Of a stretch of DNA of 64,000 bases, positions 1 to 12,276 are shown one piece after another. Source of the DNA: Centrapalus pauciflorus (lineage: Eukaryota; Streptophyta; Magnoliopsida; Asterales; Asteraceae); NCBI GenBank assembly GCA_020465985.1, contig JAANYP010000383.1:764734-828733 (forward strand). Direction: 5' to 3'. A program made the translations under genes and the position numbers. The stretch's first letter is position 1. Each line of letters starts with the position of its first letter. The notes below the pieces were generated by a model. It was given only the letters and a program-made list of their open reading frames with translations. It was not told the origin of the DNA and did not search any database.

Positions 1-117
1 TATCATGCGTATAACATTAAACTAAACATGATTATGTGAAAAAAAAATTTAAAATAGTTTTTTAAGGTCGGTACCTTCGGGTGCACTTGATTTCTAGAGG
101 TACTTATTTGAACCTGA

Positions 118-480
<363 letters not shown>

Positions 481-846
481 TATATATATATAAAATGTTT
501 TATCGTATATTGTCAATAATTTTTGTAAAACTTCACATCACACAGCCCTAGTTCTGAAGAAATGTTTTGGTATTGGTATTGAGCATTTAGTTATTAATCA
601 ACTTGTATTAAATAAAAAAAATTGAAAGAAATTGAAAAGATGGTTAAAATGATAAAATATAAATATAAATCTACCTTAAATATTACTGTAAATGATAATA
701 GAATTAAAGGATGGTATGTATGACTTTTACAAATAACAAATAGGTTTTAAATTGTAAGATGAATTTATTTAAAATTAGTTAAGTTAAGGTTATGGACTTA
801 TGGTTACGGTGTGAAAATGAGAAATAAAAAAAAGAAAAGAAAAAGT

Positions 847-848
847 GA

Positions 849-893
<45 letters not shown>
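847..893. repeat. (TG)n(GA)n compound microsatellite
   Basis: A short GT run passes into about 17 GA units (859-892). The flanks show no coding potential. Nothing else is recognised between 481 and 1295. Confidence 0.95.
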
Positions 894-895
<2 letters not shown>

Positions 896-1295
896 TGTGA
901 CTGTGAGAGAAGGCAAGGAAGGAACAGTGTTTGATGATCGATGGAAGAGGGAAAAGCAACATTCTCTCGTTGTAGCTGGATGCAAGCCGCGATGGATGGA
1001 TGGATGTATCATTTATTTATTTATAAATAAATATGTCATCAGATCCGAGGCAAATTAAACACCACGCCCCCACGTGCATCCACTTCCCTCTTTCTCTTTA
1101 ATCCTAACTAATTTACACCGTAAGTAGTTTATTAACTCCTCTATTACCTAAATAATTCAGTAAATATATAAACTAAAAGTTCAAAATTAATATTAGATTT
1201 TGATATATTAATTTTTTTTTTTTTATATTTGTGATAATTAACATCTTTTATTACAATTAATTTTTAATATAAGTTAGTTAAACGGAAAAGATAGT

Positions 1296-1457
1296 CATTA
1301 ATAACATTAGTTTGTTGTTATTATTATAATTAGTTAATACTTTTAAATGTTAAATACTGCAATTTAATAGATCTCATTAATAACATTTAAGTTTGTTGTT
1401 ATTATTATAATTAGTTAATAGTTTTAAATGTTGAATATTGCAATTTGATAAATCTTT
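1296..1457. repeat. Two-copy tandem duplication, 79-bp period
   Basis: The segment beginning CATTAATAACATT is repeated once after 79 bp (copies start near 1296 and 1375). The copies differ at only a few bases. It is AT-rich and non-coding, and looks like a local duplication. Confidence 0.8.
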
Positions 1458-1662
1458 AAGAATAGGAACATTTTTAGGAATTTATAGAGAAATGAACAAT
1501 CGTATCTCTATGTTGGTTTAGATAATATTAATTAACATATATTTAAAAAAATGCAATTCAAATATCAATTGGATATGAAGCCACATGGTATTCTTAAGGT
1601 GATGACAAATGACAATTATTTACTCATTTAATAATATTTATTATAGAATAGCTATAGATTTA

Positions 1663-1953
1663 CTAGGTTAATACCAATATATTACATGAATTGATTTATA
1701 AAAATAAATATTTATAAATATATAAAAATAACATCATATTTTTCTTTAGTTAATTGTTTAATTATATTTTAATAGATTGGATTGAACTGAATTTAATTAG
1801 ATTTTATTTGATATTATTAGTAGTTCTAGTAAATGACATGATAATTTGTGAAAATGACATGTGATAATTTAAATGAGAAGATGACAATTGACAGTTTTTT
1901 TTATTCTTTTAATATTATTTACAGATTGATTATATATATAAATAGATTATAGA
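1663..1953 (-). mobile_element. Small non-autonomous Helitron
   Basis: Read on the minus strand, the element begins TCTATAATCTAT at 1953 and ends CTAG at 1663, with A immediately before and T immediately after. This is the Helitron signature: 5' TC, 3' CTRR, insertion between A and T, no TSD. A weak palindrome (ATGTAATATATTGGT) lies just inside the 3' end. Related copies are at 6790-7152, 33779-34275 and 48088-48324. A second truncated 5' end of the same type abuts it near 1655. It carries no coding capacity. Confidence 0.65.
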
Positions 1954-2222
1954 TAGTTTGCTTTTACACTTACAAAGTTACAATGCTCGTCATCCATCTC
2001 ATTTTGGTTTTACTATATGTTTTTTTAAGCTTAAGGGAGGTGATTTGTACGTAAAACATTTTTGTCATACATAATAATTTTATTTAAAATGATAAATTCA
2101 TCCATACTTTTGGGGTACAAAACAATATGATAAAAATATGATTAATGATAAAATAGTCACTTGAATTAAAATTGTTGTCTATGACAAACATGTATGGAGT
2201 ACAAATCACCTCTCTTGGCTTA

Positions 2223-2594
2223 GAGGGTTTTGGATTTGCGTTTGAAATAGTGCTGTAGCGTTTTGAAAACTAATAATCAGATAATTGTTGTAACAAAAAG
2301 TGTTGCAGGAAATGTAGTATTTGGTTTAGCTTCTGCTGTTTGATATCATAATTATCAAATAATCAGTTTTTAAAGTGTTTGAATTTGCATTTTTACTTGT
2401 AAAATGACCAAATAATCACTTATTAAGCAAATAAGCTACAATTTTTAACTTATGAAAAAGTGTGGTAGGACAAACGCTAAACGCAAATAATCACTTATTA
2501 ACGTATGCAATCCAAACACTTTAAACCAATTATTTGCGTTATTGTAACGTAATAAGCTAATAATCACGTTTATAACGCAAAACCAAACACCCTT
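2223..2594. mobile_element. PIF/Harbinger-like MITE, about 370-bp family, copy 1
   Basis: The ends are an imperfect inverted repeat (GAGGGTTTTGGATTTGCG / revcomp AAGGGTGTTTGGTTTTGCG), flanked by direct TTA at 2220-2222 and 2595-2597. This is the three-base target duplication typical of PIF/Harbinger (Tourist-like) elements. Near-equal-length relatives lie at 27932-28300 and 49333-49706. All three share internal landmarks such as GTGCTGTAGCGTTTTGAAAA. Confidence 0.8.
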
Positions 2595-3101
2595 TTAATT
2601 AACATTGATGAAAATTGATAAAATATGAGATTATATATCTTAGTTCACAGCAATGGTTAATTGTCTCATAAATTATTGGTTTTTGAATAATTATGTATCT
2701 TTAATTAATTTCTACTTTAACTAGCTAGGTAATAAATTTTTTTTTTTTTTTGCACGGCAAGATAATATAAAAAGCAACCAACGAAAAGTCACAACAAGCC
2801 AGAAAACTTTCTAACCTCATACAAATCACTTCCCTTTTAAAATACTTATAGAGAATCCCAGGAGAATGAATTGATTTCATGACGACGCTCCTTTGGCAGA
2901 TCGAGTGAATTTTGAAGGATATTAGAATTTACTTATGGTATATTTGAAATTTTGAATACAAACATAATAAATAAAAACGTGTTTGAATTCTATTGATATC
3001 TATGGTTGAATGCATTAATTATTTCTAACTATTTGTAAATAAAAGTGATATTTCTAAGGTTTCATATTACACTTAGTTAACTCTAAACACATCCTTAACT
3101 C

Positions 3102-3369
3102 TAGGGATGAGCTCGGTACCGGACCGAACCGAACCCGAAAATACCGAAACCGAATTATTAGTTTTGAAAGAACCGAATACCGAACCGTATAATTTTATAT
3201 GGTGCCGATTCGGTCCCGAATACCGAATTTTAGCTAATTTAAAAACCGAATACCGAACCGAAAGTACCGAATACCGAATTTTAGCTAATTTAAAAACCGA
3301 ATACCGAACCGAATATATTAATTTGGTACCGGTTCGGGTTCGGGAAATGGTACCCGTCACTCACCCCTA
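3102..3369. mobile_element. hAT-like MITE with ACCGAA subterminal repeats
   Basis: The left end TAGGGATGAGC and right end ACTCACCCCTA form a short terminal inverted repeat. The inside is packed with ACCGAA/TTCGGT motifs in opposite orientations, including a duplicated block with AATTTTAGCTAATTTAAAAA. The possible 8-bp TSD is imperfect: CTTAACTC (3094-3101) against CTTTACTC two bases beyond the right end. The same terminus TAGGGATGAGC/CAGGGATGAGC is seen in the element at 8623-8907. Open frames across it on both strands are a by-product of the repeats. Confidence 0.7.
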
Positions 3370-4812
3370 TTCTTTACTCAACCAGGAAACATACTATGTA
3401 CTATAATTAAATTTTAATTTCTTCAACGTAGCCAAACGGGGCCAAGAAGGCAATAAAACATTGTGGCTAGTATGAAATTCTAATTAACATTTTTTTTTAT
3501 ATTGAAGTTTAAACTAAGAAAAGCAAGAAGTAATAAAGTTAGTAAATGTGACTAAGGAGAAAGCTTTTCGAGACTTGCAAAAAGCCATTTGTACCTCACA
3601 AAAGTACAGTGTCTAAAAAGGAGATCCACTATATCAAAATGCAACAAGTGTGATCCTGAATTTACGAAAAAGCCACTTTTTTCGTCCAAATTGAATTTCA
3701 ATCGACAACCCCTTGAAAACAACACATGCATCCGGTACGTGAATCTTTAAGTGGAAAAAGCATAAAAATTATGTGCAATAGTCACCCCCTTTATGCACAC
3801 AAGACACATGCATTGTTCGGTGTCCAATGGAAAGACGTAAAATAAAATTATGTACAAAGCTAGGTAATGCTTTATACATACAACACGTACAAATGCATTG
3901 CTCGTATTTATCTGGAAAACGTAAAAAGTGTACTACGCCAACATGCTTAATGTATGATAAAGATCCAGAAAAGGCTAAATTGAAGGACTCTTCTCTATAG
4001 TAGAATGATTTGTTTTCATGTGGAAGGTATTATGATCAGGATAAGACTTTCCATATACACCCATCTTATATGGATGGATGAAATCAACAGAATATTGCTT
4101 GCCATCCAAATATTAACTGACAAAATCTTTAAAAACAACAAATGTACCAATAAAATAAAGGTAATACAATAATGTATAAATATTAAGTTAATGTTTCTTT
4201 AATTAATATAACAAAAGAGTAAAAAAAAAAAAATAAATTATCAAGTAACATTAATTAAAGTAATAAGTTTAGATTAGTAATTTACAACTTACAAAGTTAC
4301 AAGTAGCTCCTAATCATGACTTCATTAGAAAAGAGACAAATTTAAAGACAGGTATATTTAGTTTGAATCATTTTTAACTTGTGTATATTCTGGCAACTCA
4401 TTAAATATATGATGGGTTCAAATCCCTATGCTTAGCATATGTAAGAAAAAGAAAAGTAATAATAATAATATAAAATAAACATGCCCCACCAAAATTACTG
4501 ACACTGTGCTGTAGCAGTAGTGCAGGCCAGAGAGGAGGGAGTGGAATAGATGTGTGTGTGTGTAAACAGTGATAGTTATATTTGTTGCAGAATTGAAGAA
4601 GCTTCTAAAATGGTGTAGTACACAAATCAAGGAAATTAATTAAAGCTCTTTTACACATAGTTAGGAATTGATGTGTCTATACATAAAGACTGAAGACGAT
4701 ATATATTTCCTTAACTGCATTACTACCATAACATAAACAAACTGCAATTAGAAATCAGTTACAGCAAGGAAATACATTCAAGAATTAATTATTAAGAACA
4801 GTTAATGAAGAA
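3370..4812. other. Intergenic, no gene recognised
   Basis: AT-rich sequence downstream (3' side) of the minus-strand KRP gene. A (TG)n tract lies at 4552-4563. Short open frames here have no recognisable product and no conserved splice structure. The 3' UTR of KRP presumably ends within a few hundred bases of 4812, but I cannot mark the site. Confidence 0.5.
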
Positions 4813-5903
4813 TCAGATCATTTTAGCCTTCATTTCACCTGATCGATCGGACATATATGGCTTCAACCGAACCCACTGGTACCTACCCTCCATGGGAACG
4901 TCGTTCACGATATCATAATTGTACCTGATATATCGGCAACATAATTAGCGTAAATATATTATACATATGTGCTGGCTGTTTGTACTTTATATACTAGCTA
5001 CTCATACGAGGGAGGGTTAACTGGTTTAGATTAAAAGCTTATCATGCTCATGCTATTTAAGGTTAAGCTGCTTACTTGTCTGCGAATCGTTTTTGTTCTT
5101 TTTCTTCTGCCATGGAGAAAAACTCCTCAATCTCTGCCGCCATGTGAATATTCGACGTCATTATCGGTCTACAATGAGAAGTAGCTGCCGGTGCTGCTGC
5201 TGGCTTCTTTTTCAGTGTTGACGATGATTCCATTTCTTCTGAATCTAGACAAATCTCACTTGATGTGCTTGTTTCTCTACTGTAAAAATACAAATACATG
5301 AACAAAAATCATATGGCGTTGAAGCCTTTTAATCAAGAGAATTTGAAACGGTTATTCAAATAATCGTTTGTTTTAATTTTCAGTTTCAGAAACGGAAGAG
5401 GTTAATTACTTAAAATTAAAATTTATCAGATAAAAAGATTAGTGCGACATTCATAAGCTAACCTGAAACCGTCATTGCTGGACATTGAGGTTTCAGTTTC
5501 GAGACGAACTTCCGCCTGCAATTAAACATTCATACAATTAACAGACAGTAATTAATGAAACTTAACGAGAAACGAAAATTCATTTCTCTCTCAAATTTTA
5601 TAGGAACAAACTAACAATTAAGCATATTAAAAGAAATTAGAATTAGAATTATACCTTCAGATCTAAGCACAAATCATTCTTGAAACATTGAGACGACAAA
5701 GCATGATCACAACTTCCAAATTCTGCCGAAGAAACAACATCATCCAGTAAATTCACGACGACTTCACTTCGGCACCGATTTTCCAGCTGAATAACATTAT
5801 CCTGATCTCGAGGATTGAATCTTCTTCTTTTATCGGTAACGGAGATGGTAACTTCCGTATCTCTGCTCCGCCGCACACCGCCATGCGTTTTTGAATTGTC
5901 CAT
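4813..5903 (-). CDS. KRP: KRP/ICK cyclin-dependent kinase inhibitor
   Basis: Plant-specific Kip-related inhibitor that binds and inhibits CDKA-cyclin D complexes in the nucleus, restraining the G1/S transition and endoreduplication. Four exons on the minus strand: 5903-5655, 5515-5463, 5279-5076, 4924-4813. All introns are GT-AG, phases are consistent, and the product is 205 aa. The N-terminal half is poorly conserved and acidic/Ser-rich, with a basic KRRRF patch near residue 30. The diagnostic C-terminal CDK/cyclin-binding block starts with AEIEEFFSMAEEKEQKRF (about 149-166) and continues YNYDIVNDVP, then GRYQWVRLKP (182-191). Unusually, 14 more residues follow the normal end of that block (192-205). 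The ATG at 5901-5903 heads the first frame containing all conserved parts. Which numbered KRP it is cannot be decided from sequence alone. Confidence 0.93.
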
Positions 5904-5921
5904 CACTGAAATCTGATCACG

Positions 5922-5942
5922 TTCTCTCTCTCTCTCTCTCTC
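5922..5942. repeat. (CT)n tract in the KRP 5' leader
   Basis: About 10 CT units on the plus strand, i.e. a GA-rich leader 19-39 nt upstream of the KRP start codon on the minus strand. GA/CT tracts are common in plant 5' UTRs and core promoters. Confidence 0.85.
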
Positions 5943-5984
5943 CGAGGGACTAAAGAGTAGCTGGTTGAGGAGAGAGAATAAACG

Positions 5985-6005
5985 GCCGATAAATATATAA
6001 ATCGG
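5985..6005 (-). promoter_or_regulatory. Candidate TATA box of KRP
   Basis: TATATATTTAT on the minus strand, inside a near-palindrome (CCGAT...ATCGG), about 85-95 nt upstream of the KRP ATG. The spacing suits a transcription start around 5960. Position is the only support. Confidence 0.35.
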
Positions 6006-6789
6006 ACGGTGGAAAATTATGGAGTTTGTTATTTTCGTTTTCAAATTCGCAAAGGACGATACCGAAAAATTCTGCTACTTTCTTTTTTGAAAAAGTACAT
6101 ATGTAATTTAACCAAATAATAAATAGTCTACATAACAAAGTCAAAAAAACCACTGAACATTTAAATTTGTGTGAATTTGATTAATTTCCAGCCATGAAAT
6201 TAACCCTTTTTAGCGAAAATTTTCATTAAAAACAAAAGGTTCTGAAAACGCATTTGGATCTAGTCACCTAAATCTATGTTATAATTGAAAGTGAAAAATG
6301 AAAATGCAAAAAATATTAATTTATAACACTTTTAAACACATTCTAATCTTTAAAATGTGTTTTCTTAACTCAAAACAGAAAACTCTCTGGCTAAACGCAC
6401 TTTTATAAGTATTCTTCAAAAGCTTTATAATCTTACATTGTTGTAGAAAGGTTCATCTAAAATTTAAGGGTTTATATTACAAGGGCAATACAATGATTAA
6501 AACTTAGTCTATACTCTATATAACATATAGATAATTCATTAAATAAACCAAGATAGATTAAACGTTTATAACAGAAGGAAAACTCGATTAAAACTAATTA
6601 TTTATATATCAGAAAAGTAATTCAAATGACTACAACAAACCAAAAATATGAAAATTCAATGATTTAATTGAGAAAAAAAAAAAAACAAAGACATGTAATA
6701 AAGATGAAATAACTAGAATCATCGATTATGTCATAAATGTTCAAGTGGATCGTGTGTTTTATTGTAGATAAATTTTGAAATATTAATTA

Positions 6790-7152
6790 TTAGTTTATTA
6801 CCTGCGTATTACGCGGATATTTTTAATATATAAAATATAATAAATTAAAATGTAAAGATATAAACATTATTTTTTTTAAACAAAACTATATAAATATATA
6901 TGAATAGTAATTATTTTCTTATATATTTTTTTAAATTTTATTATATTATATTATAATTAATAAGTTAGTAGAGTATTAGATTTTGTTTGATTTAATTTGA
7001 ATTTAATAGTAGATTATATTAGATTTGGATATAATTAAATTAAATTTCTTTATTATTTTAAAACCCATAAATGTCACGTATCGATTCATGGTAATGACAT
7101 GTGGCTTCATAAGAAAAGAGTATAGTTACTAATTTATTAGTATTTATATAGA
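6790..7152 (-). mobile_element. Small non-autonomous Helitron
   Basis: Minus-strand 5' end TCTATATAAATAC at 7152 with A before it; 3' end CTAA at 6790 with T after it. Just inside the 3' end is the hairpin ATCCGCGTAATACGCAGGT. It shares the internal GCCACATGTCATTACC region with the other Helitron copies in the window. No coding capacity. Confidence 0.75.
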
Positions 7153-8614
7153 TTTGAATGGTATGAAAACAAGAGTAATTAAAATGAAAAAGAACGACAT
7201 AAAACCAAAGTTAACTAGTTTTGTTAAAAAATATTCTCCAATATTCTAATATAATGAAATGAGTTTATTATATTATTTTCGGTATTTCTATACAAACAAT
7301 TATATTATAAAAAAATCTTAATTTTCAGTTGTAATTATCCATTTAGATTATGATGGTATTACGATACATTTGTTTTGTAGAAGTGTGATATTTGTATATC
7401 ATTTCTCTTCTATAATTTTAGTACTCATGCATCTTTTTATTCTTATATTTCTTACTGATATGATGAATGATTTTTGATCTATCATTTTCAAGACTCGTTA
7501 ATAAGAGTGTATGCTTAATAAAATGAAATGTGTCTATATAGCATTTGCCATTTATAATGGTATATACGCTTTTAAATAATTTTAATTTATCTTATATATT
7601 CTACAGATTATGTAATACAATTAAACTATAAATTTGGTATTTATCATTTGTTACCAATTACGTAATAAGTGTAAGTAAATTGACATAACACTTTCTTTAT
7701 TTTGAATATGGGAGATGGTTATACATATACTTTTCTAATTGTTAATCATACACCATTACATCTTCCTTTTGAATGAGTCTTGATGATGAAAAGTCTCGTG
7801 TCATTAAACAAAACATTAGAAAAATTAATAAATATAATTGAAATTGATAAAATTAAAAGCTAGACGAGGGATGTATATATAACAACACTTTAGGATATGG
7901 ATGATATTAATAATGAATTAAAATTAAAATACTGATATTTATAATGCATATAATATTTCAACAAATATTATCATATTTTGTATTATTGTATTACAATTAA
8001 CGTGCATATTTGTAATATTAGTGTTCCTATAAAAGACGTTAAATTATTATTTATTGAACTTCATTTACATCACATGTTTAGTACAACATCGTATTTATTT
8101 ATAATGTATGATATTTTTTATTACACTTATTGATGCATTAATTATATATATAGTTATACCAAATTATTATACTTAAAAACTTTATTTAATCTTATATAAT
8201 AAAACAGAACATAATATACATATGTATCGATTCAATATTTCATCAAAAAATATAAATATTATAATATGTTTACAAATTTATTAAAATATTTTAAAATAAA
8301 TACATATTATATAAATTTGACAATTAAAATTTCTAGTAAAATATATATATTATAACCTTTTTACTTCTTGTAATAAAATAAATAAACATTATATTATGTA
8401 TAAATTAAAATATCAAAATATATCAATTAAAATATAATTTATATATAAAACATAGCTACTATTCATATTTATTTTTAATAATAGAGAAATAACAATTATA
8501 ACAAATGATAATACTATTCTTATAATTCTTGATAATTAATATTTTATGTTTTAAATTTTAGTTTATATACATTTATGTAAATAATTTTACTAAAAATATT
8601 CACATATACATCGA
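7153..8614. other. AT-rich intergenic DNA, nothing recognised
   Basis: Extremely AT-rich, with short A/T runs and no long open frame, RNA gene or clear repeat boundary. Confidence 0.5.
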
Positions 8615-8622
8615 TCATAAAC

Positions 8623-8907
8623 TAAGAATGAGCTCGGTTCCATAACCCGAATTACCCGAACACCGAGAATGTGCAAAGCAAGAACTCAAAATCGGTCCGA
8701 AAATGAAACGGTCCAATCCGGCTCCGATTTGGTTCCAATTATTTCTAGACTTTTATAAAGGAAAAAAACTGGGATGAACTGGATGGAATCCGATGCAACC
8801 AAAAACTGAATTATAGTAATTATAGAAATCGAGAACTGGTCCGAAAATGAAATGGTCTAGTCCGGCCCGGTTCAGTTCGGGTAAAACGACTTTTTTGCTC
8901 ATCCCTG
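8623..8907. mobile_element. hAT-like MITE with perfect 8-bp TSD
   Basis: The ends TAAGAATGAGC and GCTCATCCCTG (revcomp CAGGGATGAGC) are flanked by identical TCATAAAC at 8615-8622 and 8908-8915. Subterminal GGTCCGAAAATGAAACGG-like motifs recur in the body. The termini match those of 3102-3369, so the two belong to one family. It is non-coding. Confidence 0.85.
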
Positions 8908-9019
8908 TCATAAACTAGTATTTAGATAAAAGTAGTTAATAAAAAATAAAACGTAAGTAGTGATTTTAAAATTTTAACCTACGCAATACTTTTTATCAAA
9001 CATCTAGCCACCACCAATC

Positions 9020-9800
9020 AGTTGGGTTTAGCTCATCTGGTATGAGGGGTAGGCATGGCAATGGAGCAGGACGGGGATCTCAGTTTCCATTCCCATCCCC
9101 GCTTCTTAATCCCCGGCCCCATCCCCGTCCCAATCGGGGATCGGGGATCCCCGTCGGGGAATCGGGTTTTTCAAGTTCCTAAAAAATTATTAAGTTTAAG
9201 CTATAAATAGTAATTTAGTAGAAAATTTTATGTAAATAAACTTTAAAACTAATCAATTAATTCAAACATATTTGAGTTATTTGCATATATAATTTATAAT
9301 TTATAATGAAACTAAAACAAAGAAATGTTTGCAAAAGATTTATAAAACCACTAAAATGAAAAAAATAATAGTATTTTAAACTATAATTTAGTCATATACA
9401 GTGATATTTAATATATTATATAAAATGTAAAGAATACTTTACATTGTAAAGTTAAATATACATAATAATCTATGTTAAAACATAAAACATAATCGGGGTT
9501 GGGGTCGGGTTCGGGGTCGGGGATTAAAGTGTCTCCCATCCCCGTCCCATCTCCATCCTCATCCCCGGTCAACTCGGGGATTCCCCGATCAAATCGGAGT
9601 CGAGTTAGGGGTTCCTCGTCGGGTATGAGTTTTTTTTGCCATGCCTAATGAGGGGTGATATACAAGTGAGAGGTCACGTGTTCGACTCTCGGCGGAGACA
9701 AGTTTGAATTTATGTGGTGAAAATAAGTTTTGAATTCTATTTGGGACAGATGAATAGTTTAATTAAGAGTAGGAACATGTTAGTTTGTCGTTCCAAAAAA
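9020..9800 (+). mobile_element. tRNA-derived SINE, split by a hAT insertion
   Basis: The outer parts 9020-9049 and 9656-9800 join into a SINE. A-box-like TTAGCTCATCTGG lies near the 5' end, a B-box-like TGTTCGACTCTC follows the hAT insertion, and the element ends in an A-run after GTCGTTCC. It is bounded by a 15-bp TSD: ATCTAGCCACCACCA at 9002-9016 and ATCTAGCGACCACCA at 9801-9815 (14/15). The body after the B box (GTGGTGAAAATAAGTTTTGAA...) resembles the copies at 10681-10836 and 46232-46384. It is not a functional tRNA gene. Confidence 0.8.
9050..9647. mobile_element. hAT-like MITE nested in the SINE
   Basis: The terminal inverted repeat is TAGGCATGGCAA / TTGCCATGCCTA, with perfect 8-bp TSD ATGAGGGG at 9042-9049 and 9648-9655. 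Both ends carry clustered GGGGATC/GATCCCCG motifs (about 9070-9175 and 9490-9630) around an AT-rich centre. Removing the element with one TSD copy restores a continuous SINE head, so this insertion is younger than the SINE. Confidence 0.9.
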
Positions 9801-9815
9801 ATCTAGCGACCACCA

Positions 9816-10666
9816 TCACCATCATTGATTTCAACTAGATCTTAAGCAAAATCAAACTCAAATTTATAAGAGATCTAGAAAACATAGTCATAAGCATAAT
9901 TTGGAGCATCCTTTCTTACATCGATTTCAAAATCGTAATGTGGAACGCCCTTTCTTTTTTTAAATCGGGATTGCCCTCTCTCTTACATTGATTTTGAAAT
10001 GCAATTCAGATTCATTTAAACAAATGGGTCAAATAGATTGACGACCAAACAATAAAATTGTTACATAACATTTAAAAAATTTTCAAAAATCAAATTGTTT
10101 TATATGTCATTTTTAGGTTTTTTTTATATTATAAAGTTATAGTCTACCTTAGTTTTTTACTCGGATCATTTTGACACTTCGACTCATCTAGCCTGTTGTT
10201 CGAATTATCACCTCTAGTAACAGAAATGTCAACTTTCTCTCATCGATTTTTAAACGAGATTTGGAACGGCAGTGGAAAACATAATCATAATCTGGAACCT
10301 CCTCTCTCTCTCTCTCTCTCTCAAATAATTTCAACATGTGAAGTCAGAACTGATATCAAAATCTGGAGCTGAAATCGAACTCAGAAAGCCGAAAACGAAC
10401 CATTAAAATACCTGTGGAAATCTGAATTGAAACCGAGATTTGGAACCAGCGAAATCTAAATTCAGATCCGAAAACATACAGAAAGATGAAGAAACACACA
10501 AGAATAGATCGAAATCAAAACTTACAAACTCTGAAACAAAACATTAATCATCAACGTGCATATAGGAGCTTTTGACGATTTCTCAAATGGGAGGAGGGCG
10601 ACGTCACATATGTGTGAGCTTTAGAAATGAAAAGGTTTGGTCTCGATTTCTCAAAATGCCAAACTT
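9816..10666. other. Intergenic, no gene recognised
   Basis: Low-complexity sequence with recurring AAATCGNNNTTTGGAAC-like phrases (about 9900-10500), perhaps a decayed repeat, and a (CT)n tract at 10303-10322. No open frame of note. Confidence 0.45.
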
Positions 10667-10680
10667 AATTACCATCAATA

Positions 10681-10836
10681 CCAAAGGGCCTTTGACCTAG
10701 CGGTACCAATATGGTTACTTAAGTGAGAGGTCACGGGTTTGACTCCCGTCAAAGGTAATTTGAAATTTAGGTGGAGAAAACAAGTCTTGAGATTAAGGAG
10801 TAGTTTAGGAAATAGGATAGTTTGACGTTCAAAAAA
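10681..10836 (+). mobile_element. tRNA-derived SINE, intact copy (156 bp)
   Basis: The 5' part contains A-box-like TGACCTAGCGGTACC and B-box-like GGTCACGGGTTTGACTCCC, the internal RNA polymerase III promoter elements. The 3' part ends GTTTGACGTTC plus an A-run. Flanked by AATTACCATCAATA (10667-10680) and AATTACCATGAATA (10837-10850), a 13/14 match. This is the best delimited member of the family. Confidence 0.85.
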
Positions 10837-10850
10837 AATTACCATGAATA

Positions 10851-12276
10851 ATAATAATATTGATAATAATGATAAATGTTAAGATCGCCCAATACCAATG
10901 TACCTTTTCAAACATAATGATACGATGCATGAACCAATTTTCTTACACATATGGTACATTGGTATATTCATTCAAAAATGATACATTTATATATAGAGAT
11001 CGGACTCAATGTAAATATGTACAATAATGCAGTAGAAAACTAAAATACATCTACCATATGGGTAAAAAAATTCATGTAGCATATTGATAATTTGAAAATA
11101 TACGTTGGTATTGTGCGACTGTAACTCTAATGGTAAGAGCCAATTACGAAAAAAGGTAACATATCGTCAACTATTCTATTTGGGTAACATATTAATATTT
11201 GTTTTTTCAACTAAGAGATTATACTAATGAAAACAAATCAATATAAGTAATCACCGGAATAGAAAGTAAATTGTGTTGAAACAATAGTTTTTTCGTCTAG
11301 TCTGTAAACATTTTAGACGTGTCATTTGACCAGGTAATCAGACATAAGACTGTTTAAAAGTTACTAGCTATCTGATTATTAGACAGTGTATATTAATTTG
11401 TATGTTTTCATTAGTATAATCCCTAATTCAAAAAATATATATGTTATCCAAATAAAAAAAATGACAATGTGTTACGTTTTTAGTAATTAACACTAATAAT
11501 AATAATAATAGAAAAAATAAATAAGGCTACAGTCGTTATATTACAAGTATATTTTATTGTGACTTTAAAAACAATTAAAATAATGATTTGTGTATATTTG
11601 ATATCATCGTATGTAAGAGGATATATATTATATTAAAATGTTGATTTGGTGGCCAGTTGGTTGTATAAGATATTAATAAAGTTTAAGAGTGCATATATGA
11701 TATTAATATTTTGAATTAGGTATATATAAAAAAAAAAATTTAATGTTTAGGAGTGAGATATTTGAAATTCTATCTTTGACTGATAGGGTCTTTCAATATT
11801 AATCGAATTTAATGAAAAAAAACACGTTGGTTTTCGAGTTTATCCCTTGCCTTACAAACAAACCTACTTTTTTAATTAATAAATATTGTATTGTTAAGTC
11901 GAAAAACATATGTGATGTTAAAAAAAAAAAAAAAAAAAAAAAGAAATTTATAGTACAAAAGAGGGTTATTTGAAATATCAGGAATTATTAAGATAATTTG
12001 TATAACATTATGTGGGTTATATATGATGGATGGATCACATGTATGTATGTATATGTGAAGAGGGTGGACCTAGGAAGGAAGGAGGAGGTACGTACCATTA
12101 CCATTACCATTTTGTTTAAATTAAAACAAAGACTAGACTTTTTTTATAACAAAGAGAGATTCGTCCCTTTCATTCATTCATTCATGGTCCTCCTCAACTC
12201 AACCTCAAAGTGGGGGTTCATTCACTAAAACCAATATCAATAATAAATCTTTAATAAATGGTCAGTTTTTATTATG
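10851..12276. other. Intergenic, no gene recognised
   Basis: AT-rich DNA with an (AAT)n tract near 10845-10860 and a 22-base A run near 11920-11942. An open frame around 11998-12228 starts in simple sequence and has no recognisable product. Confidence 0.45.

Noticed and set aside
3073..3406. Two overlapping 95-99 aa frames on opposite strands
   Set aside because: They are created by ACCGAA/TTCGGT repeats inside the hAT-like element at 3102-3369.
9656..9700. tRNA gene suggested by GGTCACGTGTTCGACTCTC (also near 10728 and 46325)
   Set aside because: Only A- and B-box promoter similarity; no foldable acceptor and anticodon arms. These are SINE heads.
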